A stretch of DNA of 64,000 nt from Acidovorax sp. 1608163 (GTDB lineage: Bacteria; Pseudomonadota; Gammaproteobacteria; Burkholderiales; Burkholderiaceae_C): the NCBI RefSeq assembly GCF_003669015.1, contig NZ_CP033069.1:4102501-4166500 (forward strand). The letters are read 5' to 3'. Positions 35,579-44,941 of this stretch are shown here, one piece after another. Every line of letters starts with the position of its first letter. The first letter of the stretch is position 1. The translations under genes were made by a program, and so were the position numbers. The notes under the pieces are model-generated. The model searched no databases, was not told where the DNA came from, and worked only from the letters and a program-made list of their open reading frames with translations.

Positions 35579-36814
35579 TCAGGCAGAAGGCAAGGTCAGC
35601 ACGCCCTGCTGTTGCAATTGCTGAAGCTGCTCGTCGCTCATGGACAAAAGGCGTTGCAGCACTTCACGCGTGCCCTCACCCAGCGTGGGCGGGGCGTTGC
35701 GCAACGGCAGGCGCTGCCCATCCAGGCGATACGGCGGCGCAAACACCGCCGTGGTGCCCGCCACAGGGTGCGGCATGTCGCGCAACAGGCCGGAGCGCTG
35801 AGTGCGCTCGCTGGTCAGCGCCTCGTGCAGGCCCGCCACCTTGCCGCACGGAATGCCCACAGCCTGCATGCGCTCGATCAGCAGGTCGCGGGGATGGGTG
35901 CGAATCAAATCCTTGAGCAGCGGTGCCAGCTCCAGACGATGCTTGGTACGGTTGACGTTGGTGGCAAAGCGCAGGTCTTCCACGATGTCGGGCCGCTGCA
36001 GCACCTGTCTGCAGAACTTGTCGAACTGTCCGTTGTTGCCCACCGCGATGATGAGCGGGCCATCGGCTGCGTCGTACATGCCGTAGGGCACGATGGAGGG
36101 GTGCGCATTGCCATAGCGCTCCGGGTCGCGCCCCAGCAGCATGGCGTCCAGGCCGTAGTAGCCGGTGACCATGATGCCGCAGTCGTACAGCGCCATCTCG
36201 ATGAGCCGCCCTTTGCCCGTGCGCTCGCGCCGGAACAGCGCCGCCAGCACCGCTTGCGCCGCGTACATGCCGGTCATCAGGTCCACCACTGCAACGCCAA
36301 ACTTCAGCGGCGGCTGCGAGGCCTCTCCATTCAAGGCCATCAACCCCGCTTCGCCCTGGATGACCAGGTCATACCCTGGGCGCTTGGCCTCGGGGCCGCT
36401 GCTGTCATAGCCCGCCACGGCGCAGTAGATCAGATCGGGCTTGATGGCCTTGAGTTGCGCGTAGCCCAGGCCCAGCTTCTCTGCGCCACCGGTCTTGAAG
36501 TTGTGAACCACCACGTCGAACTGGGGCAGCAGATCGTGAACGATCTTCAGGCCTTCGGCGGTTTGAAGGTCGAGCGTGATGGACCGCTTGTTGCGGTTCA
36601 TGCTGTTGTAGTAGGTGGTCTCTGTCTTGCCAATGCGCATGCCCCAGTCGCGGGTGTCATCGCCCCGGCCCGGGTGCTCGACCTTGATGACCTCGGCGCC
36701 AAAATCGGCCAGCACCTGCGCGCACAGAGGCCCGGCAAACACGCGCGACAGGTCGAGCACGCGCACCCCTTGCAGAGGGAGATCGAGGTCGCCAGATACT
36801 TCTTGTTCGTTCAC
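35579..36814 (-). CDS. Class III (CaiB/BaiF family) CoA-transferase
   Basis: A 411-residue formyl-CoA-transferase-type enzyme that moves CoA from a donor thioester to a free acid via an aspartyl-CoA intermediate. The N-terminal signature is LQGVRVLDLSRVFAGPLCAQVLADFGAEVIKVE. NRNKRSITLDL and YDLVIQGEAGLMALNG follow; the nucleophile is probably the Asp in GYDLVIQG. It starts at GTG 36814, with AAGGAG eight bases upstream; no ATG lies near. It is part of the catabolic operon and would activate the acid substrate, since no acyl-CoA ligase is present. The substrate is not known. Confidence 0.92.
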   Translation of the reverse strand: MNEQEVSGDLDLPLQGVRVLDLSRVFAGPLCAQVLADFGAEVIKVEHPGRGDDTRDWGMRIGKTETTYYNSMNRNKRSITLDLQTAEGLKIVHDLLPQFDVVVHNFKTGGAEKLGLGYAQLKAIKPDLIYCAVAGYDSSGPEAKRPGYDLVIQGEAGLMALNGEASQPPLKFGVAVVDLMTGMYAAQAVLAALFRRERTGKGRLIEMALYDCGIMVTGYYGLDAMLLGRDPERYGNAHPSIVPYGMYDAADGPLIIAVGNNGQFDKFCRQVLQRPDIVEDLRFATNVNRTKHRLELAPLLKDLIRTHPRDLLIERMQAVGIPCGKVAGLHEALTSERTQRSGLLRDMPHPVAGTTAVFAPPYRLDGQRLPLRNAPPTLGEGTREVLQRLLSMSDEQLQQLQQQGVLTLPSA

Positions 36815-36879
36815 AGTCTTTGTCTCCTTGGATGGATGCGCCTGCACTTCGGATGCGCAGGCGCATCGGGGCACGCAGC

Positions 36880-38016
36880 TCAGCGCTGCTGCCCCAGGGC
36901 GATGAAGCGTGCCAGGTGGTGATCTTCATCGCCAAACTGGTGATCCACCATGACCAGGCGCTTGGCGTAGTGCGACAGGGGCAGCTCCCACGTCATGCCA
37001 ATGCCCCCGTGCAGCTGGATGCTTTCCTCGGCCACCAGCGCGCCAATGCGGCCCATGGTGACCTTGGCGGCTGAGAGCGCGCGCTCGCGTTCGGTGCGGC
37101 CGGTGCCCTCCATCGCCGCCGCCGCGTTGATGACCGCAGAGCGCGCCTGCTCCACTTCCAGCAGCAAGTCGGCCATGCGGTGCTGCAGGGCCTGGAAGCT
37201 GCCAATGGGCACGCCAAATTGCTTGCGCGTTTGCAGGTATTCCAGCGTGTGCTTCTTGGCCACGTCCATCGCGCCCAGGGCCTCGGCGCACACGGCCAAA
37301 ATGCCCCAGCCCACGGCATGCTCCAGGGTGGCAAAGCCCTGCCCTTCGGCGCCCAGCAGCGCACCGGCCCCCACTTGCACGTTTTGCAGCGTGACTTCGG
37401 CCACACGGCCCCCATCGACGCGGCCCATGCCACGGCGATGCAGGCCAGCAGCATCGGCAGGCACCAGAAACAGCGAGATGCCGTCGTCAGCATCTTCCAC
37501 GCCCGAGGTGCGGGCGCTGACCAGCAGCAGCTGGGCCTGGTCACCGTGCAGCACCACGGCCTTGTGGCCGGTGAGCTGCCAGCCGTCGCCATGGCGCACA
37601 GCGCGGGTGGTCACACGGTTCAATGCATAGTGCGCGCCGGGCTCCTCATGCGCCAGCGTGGCCACCGTGCTGCCGTCGATGATGCTGGCGAGGTGTTCCT
37701 TTTGCGCAGCGCTACCCGCCAGGCCCAGCGCACGGCCCACTACCAGCGCGGCCACAAACGGCTCCACCACCAGGCCTGCGCCCAGGGCTTCAAACACCAC
37801 GGCTACGTCAAAGCCCGCGCCGCCAAAGCCCCCGTCGGCTTCGGGGAACAGGGCGCCAATCACGCCCAGTTCGGCAAAGCGGGCCCACAGCGCCGGGTCC
37901 GTGCCGGTGTCGCCGTAGGCGATGTGGTTGCGCGTCTCGATCCCGTACTGCTCGGCCACAAAACGGTTCAAGGTGTCCGCCAGCATGCGGCGGTCTTCGG
38001 TGTGTTCAAAGTTCAT
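36880..38016 (-). CDS. Acyl-CoA dehydrogenase, pimeloyl-CoA dehydrogenase small-subunit type
   Basis: A 378-residue FAD enzyme of the acyl-CoA dehydrogenase family. MNFEHTEDRRMLADTLNRFV at the start, FPEADGGFGGAGFDVAVVFEALG, THEYLQTRKQFGVPIGSFQALQHRMADL-like motifs (KHTLEYLQTRKQFGVPIG) and LHGGIGMTWELPLSHYAKRL near the C terminus are characteristic. The sequence type matches proteins annotated as pimeloyl-CoA dehydrogenase small subunit; this is from recall of the family and not proven here. It is encoded next to the large-subunit-type gene with a 10-base gap, which supports a two-subunit enzyme passing electrons to EtfAB. Start at ATG 38016. Confidence 0.88.
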   Translation of the reverse strand: MNFEHTEDRRMLADTLNRFVAEQYGIETRNHIAYGDTGTDPALWARFAELGVIGALFPEADGGFGGAGFDVAVVFEALGAGLVVEPFVAALVVGRALGLAGSAAQKEHLASIIDGSTVATLAHEEPGAHYALNRVTTRAVRHGDGWQLTGHKAVVLHGDQAQLLLVSARTSGVEDADDGISLFLVPADAAGLHRRGMGRVDGGRVAEVTLQNVQVGAGALLGAEGQGFATLEHAVGWGILAVCAEALGAMDVAKKHTLEYLQTRKQFGVPIGSFQALQHRMADLLLEVEQARSAVINAAAAMEGTGRTERERALSAAKVTMGRIGALVAEESIQLHGGIGMTWELPLSHYAKRLVMVDHQFGDEDHHLARFIALGQQR

Positions 38017-38026
38017 CGCGGCAGCC

Positions 38027-39223
38027 TCACAAACCAAGGATCATTTTGGAAATGATGTTCTTCTGAATTTCATTGGAGCCGCCAAAGATCGACAGCTTGC
38101 GGTAGTTGAAGTAATTCGCAGCAGCCGTCGCTGCCTCCTTCGGCCCCACGGGTTCGTCGGCGTAGCCTTCGTACTGGGCTTCCTCAATGAAGGGCAGCGC
38201 ATACGGGCCCATCGCACGGCGGATGAGCGAGAGGATCTCCTGGCGGATCTCGGTGCCGCGGATCTTGAGCATGGAGCTTTCGGCCCCCGGCACACCGCCA
38301 CCGGCCACGGCGGCAATCACGCGCAGGTTGGTGGTCTTCATGTTCTCCAGATCAATCTCGACCTGGGCCATGCGGGCGGCAAACAGCGGGTCCTGGTCCA
38401 GAGGCTTGCCGTTTTTGATGACCTTGGCGGCAATCACCTTGAGCTTGGCCAGTGCGGCAATGCAAAAGCCCACGCCTGCAATGCCCGTGCGCTCATAGGT
38501 CAGCAGGTACTTGGCGTAGGTCCAGCCCTTGTTCTCCTCGCCCACCAGGTTTTCTACCGGCACCTTCACGTCGGTGAAGAACACTTCGTTGACTTCCTTG
38601 TCGCCATCGAGCGTGCGGATGGGGCGCAGCTCCACGCCGGGCGATTGCATGTCCACCAGCAAGAAGCTGATGCCCGACTGGGCCTTGGCTTCGCGGTCGG
38701 TGCGCACCAGGCAGAAGATCATGTTGGCGTGCTGGCCCTGGGTGGTCCAGGTCTTCTGGCCGTTGACGATGTAGTGGTCACCCTGGCGTACTGCCGTGGT
38801 CTTCACGGAGGCCAGGTCCGAGCCCGCGCCGGGTTCGGAGTAGCCCTGGCACCACCAGTCCTCGCCGCTCAGGATGCGCGGCAGCCAGTATTTTTTCTGT
38901 GCCTCGTTGCCAAACTTGATGAGCACCGGGCCCAGCATGCTCACACCAAAGGGCACGATGCGCGGGCCACCGGCCAAGGCGCACTCGGTGTCAAAGATGA
39001 ACTTTTCCACCGCACCCCAGCCGGGGCCGCCGTAGGCCTTGGGCCAGTGGTTGGCCAGCCAGCCGCGCTCGTTCAGGATGGCGTGCCACTCATCCTGGTC
39101 CGCCTTGGACAGGCGCTGCCCGGCCTTGACCTTGGTGGCGATGCGTTCGGGCAGCTTGGCTTTCAAGAAAGCCTGCACCTCGGCGCGGAAGGCTTCCTCT
39201 TGGGGGGTGAAATTCAGGTCCAT
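38027..39223 (-). CDS. Acyl-CoA dehydrogenase, pimeloyl-CoA dehydrogenase large-subunit type
   Basis: A 398-residue acyl-CoA dehydrogenase. The FAD and substrate motifs are WCQGYSEPGAGSDLASVKTT, YIVNGQKTWTTQGQHANMIF and LLTYERTGIAGVGF, the last holding the candidate catalytic Glu; IFGGSNEIQKNIISKMILGL ends the protein. The protein has the character of pimeloyl-CoA dehydrogenase large subunits (PimC/PimD systems). It is followed by the small-subunit-type gene and preceded by the thiolase gene, all on the minus strand. The probable reaction is alpha,beta-oxidation of a dicarboxyl- or related acyl-CoA. ATG 39223 replaces a longer, non-conserved start. Confidence 0.9.
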   Translation of the reverse strand: MDLNFTPQEEAFRAEVQAFLKAKLPERIATKVKAGQRLSKADQDEWHAILNERGWLANHWPKAYGGPGWGAVEKFIFDTECALAGGPRIVPFGVSMLGPVLIKFGNEAQKKYWLPRILSGEDWWCQGYSEPGAGSDLASVKTTAVRQGDHYIVNGQKTWTTQGQHANMIFCLVRTDREAKAQSGISFLLVDMQSPGVELRPIRTLDGDKEVNEVFFTDVKVPVENLVGEENKGWTYAKYLLTYERTGIAGVGFCIAALAKLKVIAAKVIKNGKPLDQDPLFAARMAQVEIDLENMKTTNLRVIAAVAGGGVPGAESSMLKIRGTEIRQEILSLIRRAMGPYALPFIEEAQYEGYADEPVGPKEAATAAANYFNYRKLSIFGGSNEIQKNIISKMILGL

Positions 39224-39266
39224 ATCGGGTCGCTTGCAGTTCAGAGTTCGGTGGTGTGGCGCAGGG

Positions 39267-40442
39267 TCAGAAGATTTCAAACAGGCCTGCAGCGCCCATG
39301 CCACCGGCAATGCACATCGTCACCACGCCGTACTTGGCCTTGCGGCGGCGGCCTTCGAGCAGCAGGTGGCCCACCAGGCGTGCGCCGGTCATGCCGAAGG
39401 GGTGGCCAATGGCAATGGCCCCGCCGTTCACGTTCAGCCGCTCGGACGGAATGCCCAGGCAGCGCTGGCAGTACAGGGCCTGCGAGGCAAAGGCTTCGTT
39501 CATCTCCCACAGGTCAATGTCCTGCACCGTGAGGCCGTGGCGCGCCAGCAGCTTGGGCACGGCAAACACGGGGCCAATGCCCATTTCGTCGGGCCCGCAA
39601 CCGGCCACCGCAAAGCCACGGAACGCGCCCAGGGGCTGCAGGCCACGGCGCTCGGCTTCTTTCGCTTCCATGAGCACGCAGGCGCTGGAGCCGTCGGACA
39701 GCTGCGAGGCGTTGCCTGCGGTGATGAACTGGCCCGGACCTTTCACCGGCTCCAGCTTGGCAAGGCCTTCGAGCGTGGTGCTGGCGCGGTTGCAGTTGTC
39801 GTGCGTGGCCGTCACTTCGCGGTAGGTGACCTCGCCGGTTTCCTTGTTCTTTTCCATCATGCGCGTGGTGCAGGGCACGATCTCGTCAGCGAACACGCCG
39901 GCCTGCTGTGCGGCGGCGGTGCGTTGCTGGCTTAGCAGCGAGAACGCATCCTGGTCTTCGCGGCTGATGCCGTAGCGGTGGGCCACGATGTCGGCGGTGT
40001 CGATCATGGCCATGTAGAGGTCGGGCTTGTGCTCTTGCAGCCAGGGGTCGATGTCTGCCGGGTTGCCTGCGCGGATGGCCGAGATGCTCTCCACCCCACC
40101 CGCCACCATGGCGGGCACGCCTTCGGCCACGATGCGGCCTGCGGCAATCACCACTGACTGCAGACCCGATGCGCAAAACCGGCTGGCCACCATGCCCGCC
40201 ACCGAAAGGGGCAGGCCCGCGCGCAGCGCGGTCTGGCGGCCAATGTTCTTGCCGGTGATGCCCTCGGGGTAGCCGCAGCCCATCACCAGGTCTTCGATCA
40301 GCTCGGGGTCGATGCCCGAGCGCTCGACCGCTGCCTTGACGGAAAAGGCCGCCAGCTGCGGGCCGGGTGTGGCATTGAATTCGCCCCGGTGCGACTTGGT
40401 CAATGGGGTGCGGGCGGTGGAAACGATGACGGCTTCACGCAT
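39267..40442 (-). CDS. Acetyl-CoA acetyltransferase (thiolase)
   Basis: A 391-residue thiolase that cleaves 3-ketoacyl-CoA with CoA. It begins [20 protein letters not shown]. The nucleophile region is [14 protein letters not shown] (Cys about 89), the second His lies in [20 protein letters not shown], and the base region is [17 protein letters not shown]. All catalytic blocks are intact. Position between the multifunctional hydratase/dehydrogenase and acyl-CoA dehydrogenase genes marks it as the last step of the pathway. ATG 40442 has an AGGAGC site; a family A repeat sits just upstream. Confidence 0.93.
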   Translation of the reverse strand: MREAVIVSTARTPLTKSHRGEFNATPGPQLAAFSVKAAVERSGIDPELIEDLVMGCGYPEGITGKNIGRQTALRAGLPLSVAGMVASRFCASGLQSVVIAAGRIVAEGVPAMVAGGVESISAIRAGNPADIDPWLQEHKPDLYMAMIDTADIVAHRYGISREDQDAFSLLSQQRTAAAQQAGVFADEIVPCTTRMMEKNKETGEVTYREVTATHDNCNRASTTLEGLAKLEPVKGPGQFITAGNASQLSDGSSACVLMEAKEAERRGLQPLGAFRGFAVAGCGPDEMGIGPVFAVPKLLARHGLTVQDIDLWEMNEAFASQALYCQRCLGIPSERLNVNGGAIAIGHPFGMTGARLVGHLLLEGRRRKAKYGVVTMCIAGGMGAAGLFEIF

Positions 40443-40454
40443 GATTTGCTCCTG

Positions 40455-40500
40455 ATTTGATAGCTTTTTGCGCTTATTCATAAAGCGCTAGAGGCCAATA
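40455..40500 (+). repeat. Family A repeat between the thiolase and FadB-like genes
   Basis: ATTTGATAGCTTTTTGCGCT, then TATTCATAAAGCGCTAGAGG and CCAATA. It lies between two genes of one operon, on the strand opposite their transcription. Confidence 0.82.
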
Positions 40501-40566
40501 TGACTCGAATACGGTGGGACTGATGGAAAACGCTTCGCGTGCAATGCAGGTCTGGCAGACTCTGCG

Positions 40567-42684
40567 CTATGCAGCCTTGTTCAGGCTGTCGAAATTGCGC
40601 CCCTCAGCTACCAGCTTTTCCAGCAGCGGTGCTGGCTGCCAGAACAGCGGGCCTTCCTGGGCGAACTCGCGGATATCGGCCAGCACCTTGTCCAGCCCCG
40701 TCATGTCGGCCCACTTCATCGGGCCGCCCCGGTGGCGCGGAAAGCCGTAGCCCGCGACAAAGGTCACGTCCACATCCAGCGGGCGCAGGGCAATGCCTTC
40801 GGCCACCACTTTGGCGCCTTCGTTGACCATGGCGGCCATGTAGCGGCGCATGATCTCGTCGGCGCTGAAGCTGCGGGGCGTGATGCCTTTCTTGGCGCGC
40901 TCGGCATCCACTATGGCCAGCACTTCCGGGTCGGGCTGGCCCGTGCGGGCACCGTCGGGGTACAGGTAGAACCCGCGCCCGGTCTTCTGACCAAACCAGC
41001 CGCGTTCGCAGATGCGGTCGGCAATCTCCACGTACCGGGCCTTGGGGTCGCGCGTGGCAGCGCGGCGCTTGCGCGTGGCCCAGCCAATGTCGCCACCGGC
41101 CAGGTCTGTCACCTGGAACGGGCCCATGGCAAAACCAAAGCCGCGCACGGCAGCGTCGATCTCGTAGGGGCTTGCGCCGTCTTCCAGCAGGTAGTCAGCG
41201 GCCTGCTTGTACACGGCCAGGATGCGGTTGCCGATGAAGCCGTCGCACACGCCCGCGCGCACAGGCACCTTTTTCAGCTTGCGGGCCAGCTCGAATGCCG
41301 TGGCCACCACGTCGGGCGCCACCTTGGCGGGCACCACGATCTCCAGCAGCTTCATGATGTTGGCGGGACTGAAGAAGTGCAGGCCCACCACATCCTGCGG
41401 ACGGCTGGTGGCGGCGGCGATAGCGTCGATGTCGAGGTAGGAGGTATTGGTGGCCAGCACGGCGCCGGGTTTGCACACGCGGTCCAACTCGCGGAACACG
41501 GCCTTCTTCACTTCGATATCTTCAAACACGGCCTCGATCACCAGGTCCACCTGGGCGATGTCGGCATAGTCGGTGCTGCCGGTGTAGCGCGCCATCACGG
41601 CGGCCTGGGCGGCATCGGTCATGCGGCCCTTGGCCACCAGGGCGTTGTAGACCTTTTCGACATTGGCGCGGCCCCGGGCAATGGACTCGGCATCGCGCTC
41701 GATCATGGCCACCGGCAAGCCGGCATCGAGGGCTGCCACTGCAATGCCCGCGCCCATGGTGCCGCCGCCGATGACGGCAATGCTGGCCACGGGGCGCGGC
41801 TGTGCGGCCTGTGCTTCGGGCACCTTGACGACCTCGCGTTCGGCAAAAAAGGCGTGGATGAGACCGGCGCGCTGCGGGCTGTCCAGGCACTCCATGAACA
41901 GCGCACGCTCGCGGGCCATGCCTTCGTCAAACGGCAGTTGCAGCGCGGCCTGCACGCATTCGATGATCTTGAGGGGGGAGAACAGGCCGCGCGACTTTTG
42001 GGCGGTCTCGGTCTTCTGCGCCTCCAGCCAGGCCGGCGCGGCTTGCGGCTCGGCAATGGCCAGGTCGCGCGTGCGGCGCACGGGGGCCTGGGCAGCCAGC
42101 AGCTCGCGCACATAGGCCAGGCCTGCGGCCTGCGGGTCGGTGCCTTCCACCAGCTTGTCCACCAGCCCGGCTTGCAGCGCGGCCTGTGCCTTGAGGGGTT
42201 GACCACTGAGCATGAGGGTGGTCGCAGCCTGCACGCCCATCAGGCGCGGGGCACGCTGCGTGCCGCCCGAGCCGGGCAGCAGGCCCAGGTTCACCTCGGG
42301 CAGGCCCAGCGTGGCGGCGGGCAGGGCCAACCGGTAGTGGGCCGACAGCGCCACCTCCAGCCCGCCGCCCAAGGCTGCACCGTGCAGCACGGCGACCACG
42401 GGCTTGTTCAGGTTTTCGATGGCGCGGCAGACCTCGGGCAGGATGGGAGAGACGGGTGGCTTGCCAAATTCGCGGATGTCAGCGCCCGCGATGAAGGCCT
42501 TGCCGGCGCCTACCAGCAGCACTGCCTTGACGCCGGGCTGCTGCGCGGCGTGGTCCATGGCCGCAACCAGGCCTTGCCGAACGGCTGCGCCCAGGGCGTT
42601 GACCGGGGGGTTGTCGATGGTGACGATCTGCACCTCGTCCTGCACCCGCCATTGAACGACGGACGCTGTGGCGTCATGGGCCAT
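40567..42684 (-). CDS. Multifunctional enoyl-CoA hydratase / 3-hydroxyacyl-CoA dehydrogenase (FadJ/PimF-like)
   Basis: A 705-residue fused enzyme. Residues about 1-190 are a crotonase domain ([40 protein letters not shown] with catalytic Glu). Residues about 295-480 form the NAD-binding domain starting [20 protein letters not shown], and two C-terminal 3HCDH helical domains follow ([28 protein letters not shown]). It would hydrate enoyl-CoA and oxidise 3-hydroxyacyl-CoA. It is the first gene of the minus-strand operon. A divergent LysR regulator is 182 bases away, separated by an inverted repeat. ATG 42684 has a GGAGAC site. Confidence 0.94.
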   Translation of the reverse strand: MAHDATASVVQWRVQDEVQIVTIDNPPVNALGAAVRQGLVAAMDHAAQQPGVKAVLLVGAGKAFIAGADIREFGKPPVSPILPEVCRAIENLNKPVVAVLHGAALGGGLEVALSAHYRLALPAATLGLPEVNLGLLPGSGGTQRAPRLMGVQAATTLMLSGQPLKAQAALQAGLVDKLVEGTDPQAAGLAYVRELLAAQAPVRRTRDLAIAEPQAAPAWLEAQKTETAQKSRGLFSPLKIIECVQAALQLPFDEGMARERALFMECLDSPQRAGLIHAFFAEREVVKVPEAQAAQPRPVASIAVIGGGTMGAGIAVAALDAGLPVAMIERDAESIARGRANVEKVYNALVAKGRMTDAAQAAVMARYTGSTDYADIAQVDLVIEAVFEDIEVKKAVFRELDRVCKPGAVLATNTSYLDIDAIAAATSRPQDVVGLHFFSPANIMKLLEIVVPAKVAPDVVATAFELARKLKKVPVRAGVCDGFIGNRILAVYKQAADYLLEDGASPYEIDAAVRGFGFAMGPFQVTDLAGGDIGWATRKRRAATRDPKARYVEIADRICERGWFGQKTGRGFYLYPDGARTGQPDPEVLAIVDAERAKKGITPRSFSADEIMRRYMAAMVNEGAKVVAEGIALRPLDVDVTFVAGYGFPRHRGGPMKWADMTGLDKVLADIREFAQEGPLFWQPAPLLEKLVAEGRNFDSLNKAA

Positions 42685-42805
42685 GCACTTGTCTCCTTGC
42701 TTGTTCTTGTTCCAGACAGGCTGGGCTCGATCTAGCGCCGAGCCAGCCCGATGGGCTTGTCCTCATTCTTATGGCGACAATGGTTTATGACAATCCCATC
42801 ATTCA

Positions 42806-42820
42806 TTGACATACTGTCAA
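42806..42820. promoter_or_regulatory. Inverted repeat, candidate LysR operator
   Basis: TTGACATACTGTCAA is a perfect 6-3-6 palindrome of the T-N11-A type used by LysR regulators, about midway between the divergent FadJ-like and LysR genes. Its left half could also act as a -35 box for the LysR gene. Confidence 0.55.
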
Positions 42821-42865
42821 ATAAATTTATCCAATTGAACCCTTTTAACCCCCGCTGAAGCCCCC

Positions 42866-43828
42866 ATGGACTCCCAAGCCCTGAACCTGCTGGTTGAAAT
42901 CATTGACAGCGGTAACCTGAGCCAGGCGGCCCGCAAGCTCAAGATGACGCGCGCCAACGTGAGCTATCACCTCACCAAGCTCGAAAAAGACGTGGGGGTG
43001 CAACTGGTGCAGCGCTCCACCCGGCGGGTGGAGCCCACCGAGATCGGCATGCGTCTGTATCAGCATGGCCGGGCCATCCACAACGAAATCCTGGCGGCGC
43101 GCGAGGCAGTGACCTCGCTAGGACGCGGCCTGCAGGGGCGGGTGGGCATCAGCGTACCCAGCGGCTATGGGCAGATCGTGATGAGCGACTGGCTGATCGA
43201 GTTCAAGCGCCTGTACCCAGGCATCGTGCTGGATGTGCTGTTTGAAAACCGCGCCGACATCCTGCGTGACGAGGTGGACATTGCCGTGCGCGTGGTGCCC
43301 GAGCCCCCGCTGTCCATGGTGGCCCGAAGCCTGGGCAATGTGCGCTACCTGGCCTGCGCATCACGCGAATACGCCCTGCAGCACGGGCTGCCCCGCACCC
43401 TGCACGAGCTGCGCAACAGCCCGGTCATCACCGCAGGCGTGACGGGGCGGCACCTGCGCCTGGCCGCCTACCAGGGTGCCGAGCGGTACGAGGTGCTGCT
43501 GGAGCCCACGATGATTTCAGAGCACTTTCCGTTCTTGCGCCAGGGCATCGTGGCGGGGCTGGGCGTGGGCCTGGTGCCCGACTACGTGGTGCAGGACAAG
43601 CTGGACAGCGGCGAGCTTGTCACCACACTGGACGAGTACCGGCTGAGCATCTTCGGCACGCAGATGTACCTGCTGTACCTGCCCAACCGCCACCAGACGC
43701 GCGCCGTGCGCACCTGCATCGACTTCATTCTGGCCAAGACAAGGCCCCCCGAAACCAACGGCAGCGAGGCGCCCGTGCTGGAAGACGCCGCAGAAAAGCC
43801 GGCCCATAAAAAAAGCCCCTCCACCTGA
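42866..43828 (+). CDS. LysR family transcriptional regulator of the catabolic operon
   Basis: A 320-residue LysR protein. Winged-helix residues 1-60 (ALNLLVEIIDSGNLSQAARK, then TRANVSYHLTKLEKDVGV and STRRVEPTEIG) are followed by a substrate-binding domain (about 90-290). The C-terminal 30 residues are a charged tail ending KPAHKKSPST, part of it encoded by the left arm of a terminator hairpin. It is divergent from the beta-oxidation-like operon with a palindrome between them, so it probably regulates that operon in response to the acid substrate or a CoA ester. Start at ATG 42866. Confidence 0.9.
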   Translation: MDSQALNLLVEIIDSGNLSQAARKLKMTRANVSYHLTKLEKDVGVQLVQRSTRRVEPTEIGMRLYQHGRAIHNEILAAREAVTSLGRGLQGRVGISVPSGYGQIVMSDWLIEFKRLYPGIVLDVLFENRADILRDEVDIAVRVVPEPPLSMVARSLGNVRYLACASREYALQHGLPRTLHELRNSPVITAGVTGRHLRLAAYQGAERYEVLLEPTMISEHFPFLRQGIVAGLGVGLVPDYVVQDKLDSGELVTTLDEYRLSIFGTQMYLLYLPNRHQTRAVRTCIDFILAKTRPPETNGSEAPVLEDAAEKPAHKKSPST

Positions 43829-43841
43829 GGCCGAGGGGCTT
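43813..43841 (-). terminator. Terminator of htpX, overlapping the end of the LysR gene
   Basis: AAGCCCCTC and GAGGGGCTT form a stem of about nine pairs with a short loop. On the minus strand it is followed by a run of seven T residues, which suits termination of htpX transcripts. It includes the LysR stop codon. Confidence 0.82.
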
Positions 43842-43883
43842 GACTGGCTCTGCAGCGATGGCTGCAGGGTCAGGGATTCCGGA

Positions 43884-44771
43884 TCAAGAGTTTTGTGCAG
43901 CCGATGCGTTTTGCAGGGCAGCAATGCGCTCTTCGATCGGCGGATGGGTGCTGAACAGCTTGCCAATGCCACCGGCAATGCCCATAGCGGCCACGCTCTT
44001 TGGCAGCTCGCCGGGGTGCATGCCACCCAGGCGGGCCAGGGCGTTGATCATGGGCTGGCGGCGACCCATCAGCTGGGCGGCACCTGCGTCGGCACGGAAC
44101 TCGCGCTGGCGGCTGAACCAGGCCACGATCATGGCAGCCACAAAGCCCAGCACGATGTCGAGCACGATGGTGGTCACGTAGTAGCCGATGCCGGGGCCCG
44201 AGCTTTCCTCGTCGTTCTTGCGCAGGAAGCTGTCCACCGCGTAGCCGATGACGCGCGACAGGAACACCACGAACGTGTTCATCACACCCTGGATCAGCGT
44301 CATGGTCACCATGTCGCCGTTGGCGATGTGGGCGACTTCGTGGCCAATCACGGCCTCGACTTCTTCGCGCGTCATGCCTTGCAGCAGACCGGTGGACACG
44401 GCCACCAGCGCCGAGTTCTTGAACGCGCCCGTGGCAAACGCATTGGGGTCGCCTTCAAAAATACCCACTTCAGGCATGCCGATCTTGGCTTCGTTGGCAA
44501 ACTTGCGCACGGTCTCGACAATCCAGCGCTCGTCGGCCGAGCCGCTGCCGTCAATCACACGCACGCCAGACGACCACTTGGCCACCGGCTTGCTGATGAG
44601 CAGCGAAATGATCGCGCCGCCAAAACCCATGATGAGCGCGAAACCCAGCAAGGCGCTCAGGTTCAGGCCGTTGGCGGTGAGGTAGCGGTTCACGCCCAGC
44701 AGGCTGGCCACTACCCCCAGCACCAGCACAACGGCCAGGTTGGTCAATACAAATAACAAGATCCGTTTCAT
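43884..44771 (-). CDS. htpX: Membrane metallopeptidase HtpX
   Basis: A 295-residue M48B peptidase of inner-membrane quality control. N-terminal segments at about residues 4-22 and 35-55 are membrane-spanning, followed by the zinc site [13 protein letters not shown] with its HExxH motif, two more hydrophobic segments, and a third-ligand region [14 protein letters not shown]. The ending [17 protein letters not shown] is typical for HtpX. It degrades misfolded membrane proteins together with FtsH in E. coli. It stands alone, with a strong terminator after the stop. Start at ATG 44771. Confidence 0.96.
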   Translation of the reverse strand: MKRILLFVLTNLAVVLVLGVVASLLGVNRYLTANGLNLSALLGFALIMGFGGAIISLLISKPVAKWSSGVRVIDGSGSADERWIVETVRKFANEAKIGMPEVGIFEGDPNAFATGAFKNSALVAVSTGLLQGMTREEVEAVIGHEVAHIANGDMVTMTLIQGVMNTFVVFLSRVIGYAVDSFLRKNDEESSGPGIGYYVTTIVLDIVLGFVAAMIVAWFSRQREFRADAGAAQLMGRRQPMINALARLGGMHPGELPKSVAAMGIAGGIGKLFSTHPPIEERIAALQNASAAQNS

Positions 44772-44941
44772 GGCTTCTCCGTGGGTGAAACAAGGACACA
44801 GGGCATTTAAGTGGGGGATGACTGCCGTGAATCAAGACCATCGCTGGCTGCAACCCACGGCACGCCCCATGTGCCCCTTTGAATGGCCCGATGTTAGGGC
44901 GAAACCCCAAAACGGCACGAATCCCCAGGCCCCGGCGGGAA

